64,000 nt of DNA, from contig VJWN01000039.1 of assembly GCA_007644065.1 (NCBI GenBank), positions 1-64,000 of the forward strand, written 5' to 3'. Below, piece after piece: positions 57,042-64,000 of the stretch (position 1 is the first letter of the stretch; each line of letters begins with the position of its first letter). Both the position numbers and the translations under genes were made by a program. Under the pieces are notes generated by a model. The model was not told the origin of the DNA. It saw nothing but the letters and a program-made list of their open reading frames with translations, and searched no databases. This stretch comes from Margaritispora aquatica. Taxonomy: Eukaryota; Ascomycota; Leotiomycetes; Helotiales; Discinellaceae.

Positions 57042-58015
57042 TCAGACACTCGGCCACCCAAAATCCATCCACTCAGTCAAAGTCTGATTCCAACTCCCAC
57101 TCCCAGCCTGGATCTCCACAAACAAATCCAAGAAAATCTTCCATGCCACATCGCGAGGCAACAGATACCCCAGCTCCGAGAAGTCAAACGGCAAGCCATC
57201 TGCACCAGTCACCATGCACAGCTCCCCTTCATGCAACTAAGCGAGCCCAGGTCAGTCTACCTAAAAGAGAATAGAATGGAAAGTTTGAAAGCTGCACTCA
57301 CCCTCATCTGCAACTCAACCTCAACCAAATCACTTATCATTGCATCACCACTTCCATCAAGCACAGCAGCATAAACGGCATTATTGTCGCTCACCAGTCT
57401 CACTTCCGCATTAACGAGATTCTCTCGATCAAACTTCTCGTTCGTGCCACCAGGATTGACAACCACTACTACACCCTCCTGGTCGATATCCGCTAGCGTT
57501 CTGAATTTCACAGCGTCGGAGCACCGTATACAAGCTACCTTCCCTGCTCTCATGACGGGAGTGGAGAAGAACGCTGTGCGTGCTCGGGGAAACGTGATGC
57601 TGATTCCTGACATGGCGATGTCGAATTTGCTGGCAGCTAGATCGGCGAGGAGCGTTGACCAGGTGGTGGGTATGTATTGTGGTGGAGAAGGGAGAGCGAG
57701 GGCATTGGAGAGGTGCTGTGCGGTGGTGATGTCGGCACCGATGTAGGTTGTGTTGAAGGACGAAGCGAGGATGGTTGTATTTGTGATTGTTCCGTTGGGG
57801 AAAGTGGTGCTTGCGGACCGGAAGATGGTGCTGTTGTTGATGGCATAGGAGAATGGTTTGTAGTCTCCTGTTGTGCCTACCTTTAGGTAGCCACGGGCAA
57901 GGATTTGTTCAAGCAAAGAGGAGTTGACAGCATTGTAAGAGTACGGGGATTGGTACGTTGCGCTAGCGAGGTAGGTAAATGCCGTAATTGTGAGGAGGGA
58001 GTGGAGGAGCTTCAT
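57042..58015 (-). CDS. Secreted cyclohexadienyl dehydratase-like (PheC type) protein
   Basis: Exons on the minus strand are 58015-57302 and 57236-57042, giving 302 residues; the 65-bp intron has GTGAGT and GCTTAG borders. A signal peptide (LHSLLTITAFTYLASA) is followed by a family-3 periplasmic solute-binding fold. LKVGTTGDYKPFSY, DIAMSGISITFPRARTAFFS, GDAMISD and LGYLLPRD are close to PheC, the bacterial periplasmic enzyme that converts prephenate or arogenate to phenylpyruvate or phenylalanine. A ~25-residue Asn/Thr insertion (INNSTIFRSAS...) with N-glycosylation sites near residue 60 sets it apart. The catalytic acid could not be assigned from sequence alone. The family is mainly bacterial, so transfer into fungi is likely, followed by intron gain. 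It may act outside the cell on shikimate-pathway compounds. Confidence 0.78.
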
Positions 58016-60060
58016 GATGAATGGTATATAGGGAAATGCAAGCCTTTCTCGAATGGAAGCAGCTACATTCGAAATATGTGAGAAGCTCAGTGGCTTGTTT
58101 ATAAGTCGAGAGATGAAATTAAATGAACCTCGAAGGTGGGGTGATCAGGACAAATCTCAACGGGTAGAAATCTCCAAATATGCTCTTTTTGGTTCGCTTT
58201 CGCTGCAAGTCTAATCAATTAGAGTTCATCCTCTCCCTGAAGCGACTTGGCAAGTGGCAAACGGAGTGGAGATCTCGCTTGTTGACTCGCCCCCTTTTGA
58301 TGTTCACTTAGTCTCTTATTCTCAAGCGTAGTATGTAGCAACATTCAAGACAGAAGATTTTTCGATTCATGACGCATGTAGTGATGACTGAAGCTTGATT
58401 GGTCTTACTTTGCTGTCTTGTACATTTAAATTGCATTCTTGGTTATTGAAATCACCATTTATGGACAACGAATAGTCATCTCAACACGACTATTACTTTG
58501 AGAGCTCACAATACTGGTATCATGCAATTTATTAATACTTGAAATATGAAGCTCTCGGATATAAAACGAGAACTGTAGTGTCATTGACGGGTGGAGGATA
58601 GTCTTGATCCACAATCGCAGCAGCACTCAGAAGTCGCCGTTTCAAATTTGCAGAACAAAAGATAGGACAATCAACGAGCACGTTTAACTCAAGTTATAAT
58701 AAACAAGAATACCCTCTTATCTATTTCCAATAACATCCACCAAGACTAAAAAAAAGGTGTGAAAGCTTGAAACCTGTTACTTCACACATCAAGCCATCAA
58801 ATGAAAATATTGTATACTCAGCATGAAAACTGCACATCATAATTAGACAAGCTCCGGAACTTCCTATTATGACACGTCAGTCCTGAGGATCTCAGTCCGT
58901 TTGAAAGCACTGAGTGGCATATTACGCTTCACTGGGAGAAAGGAAAAGGAGGTGATTTAGCTTTACATTTTATGCTATGAAGTGTAACAGGTGTTGGAAA
59001 GATAGGACTTAGTCTCTCTTATGAACGAGTAAGAAGCAGGTATTGAACTGATGTCTTTTGTCTTCTTCACAGCTTCATAGTAGCCTTTATGCAGTTACTC
59101 GGCGTTGTTTCGAAATACAATCAAGACCGTTCCAATAGATGGGAGATAGGGCGTAATGTTAATGATAGGGTATTAAAGTAGCATCACTGAGCCAAGTGAA
59201 AGCACGGAAGAAACGATATATCTGGGTAGGTATAGGACGACGAAGTAAGGTACCTAGCTGTGACTGTGAGTCTATCTCACTGCACGAAGACAACCAACAA
59301 AAGCATTTTATTTTCAGATACAAGTCGCCGGATTGAGATTGCAAGTCTTCCGGTACTTAAAGCCTTGAAATATCAAGTTTGAGATATGCACAATGAGTAG
59401 GTACCGGTTAGTTGTGCCTCTATTAGGATAGTTGAAGGATGCAAATTGTTGAAGTGAGATGGAGATACCATGTGACCTCGCTTGAAGTTTCGTGCCTGCC
59501 CGAAATCATTTCGACTCTCAGCAATTAGATACCTGAAGAATCAAATCCACGCAACCAAGCTAGCATTCCATAAACCCATCACTCCAACTCTCGTTAAGTC
59601 TTGATATCAAGAACAATAACAAAGCGACCGGCGTCTTTTGCGCCCCAACCTGCATCCTACGAGTGCGAATTGAGGATTGAGAGCAAGCTTCTGGACTGTT
59701 CAATCATGCTCTGAGTCGGACAGCAACTATCAGGACAATTTTCGATTCTCAAAAAAGTTACGTGCCTCGTTTTTAAAGGCCCCCAAATTCGCGTCGCATG
59801 ATTGAGACTACTTGACGTATCAGCGCAAGAAGCAGGCTGGTTTGGCCAATTGATTTGTGCGTAGCCGGAAGAAGAGGTCACACGTCTTCTTCCTCCAAGA
59901 TAGGTGAGTGGCTCATCGAGGGACAGCGCCAGGCTACCTTCTGTGATCTGGAAACAGCAACAATTATTTCTCCGAGATATGGTGCTGATGCGCAATTCCC
60001 ACAGCGACCGACTTCACGCGCGATTGAATTGGACTTTGTCCTTCCCAATAATTTTCAAAA
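58016..60060. other. Intergenic, 2.0 kb
   Basis: Promoter regions of the dehydratase-like gene (minus) and the long gene at 60061 (plus). Frames such as 59657-59995 (minus) and 59855-60139 (plus) overlap the leader and lack domain or splice support. No RNA gene or repeat of note is seen. Confidence 0.5.
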
Positions 60061-63000
60061 ATGCCGCCCAAAGCATCGCGACGAGGTTCGCACACCTCAC
60101 AGAACTCTCCAGATAGCGATGGACTGGGAGATGCAGTGAAAGAGCTCTGTGTCTACCTGAACAAGGGGAAGGCCAAGAAGGGACAGGCTAAAACTCCGGA
60201 TGTCGTCGAGAGAATCAGGAATATTCTGAAGGCACTCCGGAAGAAATCCCAAAATGTCAGCGGCGAGGTTCTAATACGTCTGATTGACACGATTGAAAGT
60301 AGCGGCGGAGTTGAATTTTGCAGTCAATTGGATCCATCTGTCTTTTGCGTCGCGGTGGACATTATTTTACAAGCAGATGTAATACCTGAAGCCCAGAAAG
60401 GATTGTACTTGCTATCTGTAAGTAACACACTCGTTCTCGTCACCACCCACTGCTAATACTGCAAGGCTTCTTTGCACAAGGATGAGACAGATACAGAAAT
60501 GTACGAGACGATCAAACCAAAGAAAGCATTCATCGGGAAAGAATGCCTTGCCCGACTGTTTACCCACTTCGTTGACCTGGACAGATACTCGGATGACATG
60601 TTACGGAGATGGGTACGTGCTAGACATTGGAAACTGAATCTTCAACTGACAAGACTCAAGGTCGGGATTTTGATCATTGAACTCGTTCGAAGTTGTGACG
60701 AAAATATCGAAATGGCTTCTATGTGTAGAGAAGACGACAGGTATGTCCCACATATCGTTCCACAGGGATTGCAACTGATTGAGTAGGCGCCGGATCGCAT
60801 GGGTCATGTTGAATAGTGGTGATGAACACACGCAAATTGTCGCTGGCGAGATAGTGCGAACGCTAAATGAAGGTGGGTTGGATCTGGAAGCTCTGTGGCC
60901 GGAAGGTCAGGAAGGCCTATACAATCAGTTCCCGTGCATTTCGTCGAGCCGGTCAGGATGGTTGAAATCTTTCTGCGCGTGGCTGGAAAACGTATATAAG
61001 AAATACCCAGAGCAGTTCTCAGAACCGTAGGTGTGATCCCGAAGATTTGGATAGAACTAATTAGATACTAGTTACGGAGTTTGCTATTATTTCAGATCAA
61101 TTGAACTTGGACAAGATATCAGATTTGGTTCACCAAACTACATGGTCGCAATGTACATTGAAGACGACATTATATCAATCTTAGCACCCATGAATGATGG
61201 CGACATGATCCATCTTCTCGATACCTCCCTGCTATGCTTTCAATCTATGAAAGCAGACTCGGATGCAACATCTCAACAACAAGAGGCACAATTTACAATT
61301 AACTTAGACCTAGATTCCGACATACAGACGTTTCTGGACACGATGCCAATCGAACTGGGCTCCTTTACATTTGTAACAGATATAGGATGCATCGACTCAT
61401 TGGTAAATGTTATCAAGGCTCATTCACCAAACTTCACAATTCTCGGACCACGAGGCGTGCGGCAAGTTGATATCATCAAAGATGATAGAGAGCAATCAGA
61501 ACATGTATGCTCAAGTGATGTTTTTGTGCAACATGCATTGGGCAACTTCCCTGCTGGCGAGGCATTTCCAGAAGCTAATCAACAATCCGAGACTGAAACT
61601 GACATGCCCTCACAGCGATCCTCTGAGCAATCAGAGAAGCAAAGTGAGGCCGAGGATGAAAAAGAACAGGGCGAAGAACTCTCATCAAAGGGGCCTATCG
61701 CTAAGTTTGCCACATCAGATATCATACAGCACATCAAGCCTAAGGGAGCGCTTCCAGTACAGAAGCCTGCTGCACAATCCACGCCCGCACCAGTACCAAG
61801 AGCGGCGGTCAAACGGCCAGCTGCTCCACAGAATGTCAAGATTGTGGATGCAGTGACGCCAGAAGAGACCTCCAAGCAAAAGAAAGCGAAGGGGGCGGCA
61901 GGCAACCGGAAGCAAGTAGCGGTCCCAGAAGAATCGCATTCTGATGAGCTGAGAGATATTATCAAGGATAAAGACGACCACCATCCTTCAAAGAAAATTA
62001 AGGACACAAATAAGGCGAAAGTCAAAGTAGTTGGGAAAAAACCTCTGGGTAAGGCAGCTCCTCCAGTACCCAAGGTGACAACCGCTTTGAAGGTCAGAGC
62101 CAGCCAGGGAAACAAAAAACGTATTTTGCCTGGCGAGGACGAGGATGTCATCAATACGAATACTGATGCTTCAGTCCCTCAGCTGGTAGCTCACAAAACC
62201 CAAAACAACAAGCTAAAGCAAAGTGGAGCATCAGCTAATGTGCCAACGACAAAGGAGGATAGCTCGGCAGGCTCTAAAAACAACCCAGCTCTGGCACCAC
62301 TTATGGATGACCCGTACGAAATTCCTGATGACAGTGCCGAGAAGAAGAAGATCCCAAACAGCAAGACACCAAAGAACCAAATAGGATTGAACTCGAAACC
62401 TGCAGCATCAACTGGAGGGGTGAAGAAAGGAAAAAGCCCTAAGGTGCTAGACAAGACCAAGGCAAAGAGACAGTCTGCTCCTGCTGCTCTGAACGATACT
62501 GCAGTCCCGTTACGAGAGAGTCGGCGAGCTGCTGCTGCACAGGCGAAAAAGAAAATCTTGGATCATGATGATAGTGACGATGAATTCGAAAGGATGATCG
62601 ATCATATATCTGTATCGGTAACCACCCAGAAGGCAAAAACGGCTGTAGCTTCGAAGAAGGATAGCCAGAATGCATCGAAGAAGCCAATCTTATCAAGTGT
62701 CGCCTTACTTGCTTTGGTGTCAAAAAATCAAATTGATGGGAAGGCACAGAATTCAAAAGCAAAGCCTGGAATCAGACCTGTGGTTTCTAAAGTTGGGCAA
62801 GTGGTGGAAGAAGACGAGCTTGTTGTAGCGAGTACATCCATTAACATTGAAGACTATCACCACGATGCGCCTGAAATTGATCATCAGCCTGATACTGCGT
62901 TATCTCATGAATCTGGCGACGATGTGAATATGAATTATGAGCCAGAAAAATCTCCAATTCAGCAGGCAGCCAGTCAGCAGACTAGGAGATTAATCAATAA

Positions 63001-64000
63001 GGCTAAGATGAGTCCAAAAGATTCTTTTGCGGATAGATTGGGTGATATTCTTGATGGGCTACCAGATTTAGAAGACAATATTGACATTGCACTTCCAAAG
63101 AGAACCACAGAGCCGGGTATTGAGACTCGAAAAGAGGTTGTGCCGGTTGCAAATTCACTGCCAACCACTTCGCCTTTTGCGCAGTCATCAAATATGGACG
63201 AGCAGACTTCTCCTAAGCTTTTGGTAGACCGAGAAATGCAAGAGCGTGAAGATCAACGCGTGGCTGCACAATCTCCTCAAAATGCCAGGCAATTCAAGGG
63301 GAAAGATGTTGAACTTCTAGCAGAACTATCTGTCACTCCTGAGATCTCTGGTGTAAATGGCAGCCCAAAAAGTCCAATCAAGTCAGCCCTGCCCGAAGAG
63401 CTTGAGGCAGAGGTAGCAGACCAATCAGAGAAGGTTATACCCAAGGCATTCCGCAAGCCCGACATTCCCACTAGGTCTGAAGATCGAGAGGAAGTGAACT
63501 CGAAACCAGTGACACAAGGCAATGCGATGCACACAGATTTTCGAATGATTGGATCCAGGCCAATCACAGAATCAACTCTGGATGCAAACGTAACAGGTAG
63601 CGCACCGAATCCTTCTAGCAGTACTTCATACGCTGATGGACAGGTGGACACCCAAGACCAAACAATAGAGGAGGGACACAAGAAACGTAAAGCTGACGTG
63701 GATATCAGCCCCAGTGCAAAACGCCAACGAGCAGGAGTTGAACGAAATCAAATCGTCAAACCCGCAGTCAAAACTATAGTATCAGCAGTTGACAGAAAGT
63801 CAACTCGAGTTACTCCAGGTCTGTCAAGGAAGCTGAGCAATGACACCGACGCCATTCCAAGGGAGTCCACTGCAACAAAGGATCCTGCACGAAAGCCTAA
63901 GCTCATAGCTTTTGGTAAAGAAGGTGCACTCAACCAAGGTCAATCGAGTTCAAAGAAGGTGGTTCTAGAGAAAAATATTCCCATGACTGGCACTAGAGAA
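60061..64000 (+). CDS. Long nuclear-type protein, possible meiotic axis (Red1/SYCP2-like), partial
   Basis: Exons 60061-60417, 60466-60740, 60787-61026 and 61096 onward; the frame is still open at 64000, so at least 1259 residues. Splices keep frame at each join. Residues ~1-290 are all-helical (VVERIRNILKALRKKSQNV, then IVAGEIVRTLNEGGLDLEAL), like an ARM/HEAT array. Residues ~293-430 look beta-rich (YMVAMYIEDDIISILAPMN, GSFTFVTDIGCIDSLVNVI), like a PH or Spt16M-type domain. The remainder is a Lys/Ser/Pro-rich disordered region with likely nuclear signals (KKIKDTNKAKVKVVGKKP; KKRKADVD). ARM plus PH-like domain plus long disordered tail is the layout of SYCP2 and Red1 axis proteins, but I see no diagnostic motif and the C-terminal coiled coil would lie outside the window. 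Confidence 0.7.

Noticed and set aside
59657..60116. Overlapping frames on both strands upstream of the long gene
   Set aside because: They overlap the leader of the gene starting at 60061, lack domains and have no splice support.

Overview
The window looks like nuclear DNA of a filamentous ascomycete (Pezizomycotina), perhaps a leotiomycete, though the exact taxon cannot be fixed from sequence alone. The evidence is short introns (about 45-150 bp) with GTRNGT-type donors and CTRAC-like branch points, intergenic gaps of about 0.3-3 kb, fungus-specific families (2EXR proteins, fungal-specific transcription factor domain, CFEM-like and Ser/Thr-rich wall or membrane proteins), and a left end that carries the fingerprint of repeat-induced point mutation (RIP). 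I rebuilt the gene models by reading splice sites by hand. Where exons are listed, the frame was followed through every junction.

Layout. Positions 1-7400 are a RIP-wrecked, gene-free block: very AT-rich to about 4260, a short unmutated island with an inverted repeat at 4261-4440, then a CTA/TAG-rich stretch to about 6735 in which CpA and TpG are almost absent. The edge of this block is followed at once by a secreted Ser/Thr-rich protein with a cysteine module (7420-8669). Next come a single-pass Cys-rich membrane protein (9848-11602), a small membrane protein with a PLDc_N-like segment (15016-15396), a fungal-specific transcription factor without a zinc cluster (15780-17529), a disordered hydrophilic protein (18659-19368), a CFEM-like membrane protein (22557-23396) and a 1118-residue RRM-like protein with internal repeats (25195-28551).

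Positions 29196-34271 hold an atypical short-chain dehydrogenase, two 2EXR proteins and a probable mitochondrial membrane protein, all on the minus strand. Housekeeping genes follow: UBA4/MOCS3-like sulfurtransferase (34962-36572) and PAM17 (36921-37692) converge. A chromodomain protein whose frame is broken by one TAA (38178-39794) comes next, then an ACS-family MFS transporter (40867-42629), a doubtful Ser/Thr-rich membrane gene (43511-44470) and a small secreted Cys-rich protein (44710-45328).

Positions 47474-49629 hold an unrecognised multi-exon gene with a C-terminal 16-residue repeat, an apparent frameshift and no visible start codon. PEX1 (49839-53624) and MCM7 (54169-56726) are divergent and share a promoter with a cluster of MluI-box (MCB/E2F-like) sites. 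A secreted cyclohexadienyl dehydratase-like protein (57042-58015), of bacterial type, converges on MCM7. The right edge is the start of a long nuclear-type protein (60061 to beyond 64000) whose architecture resembles meiotic axis proteins of the Red1/SYCP2 class.

The genes do not form one pathway. The most informative points are the bacterial-type PheC-like gene, the two genes with single-base-type lesions, the RIP block with its protected island, the cell-cycle promoter, and the possible meiotic axis protein.
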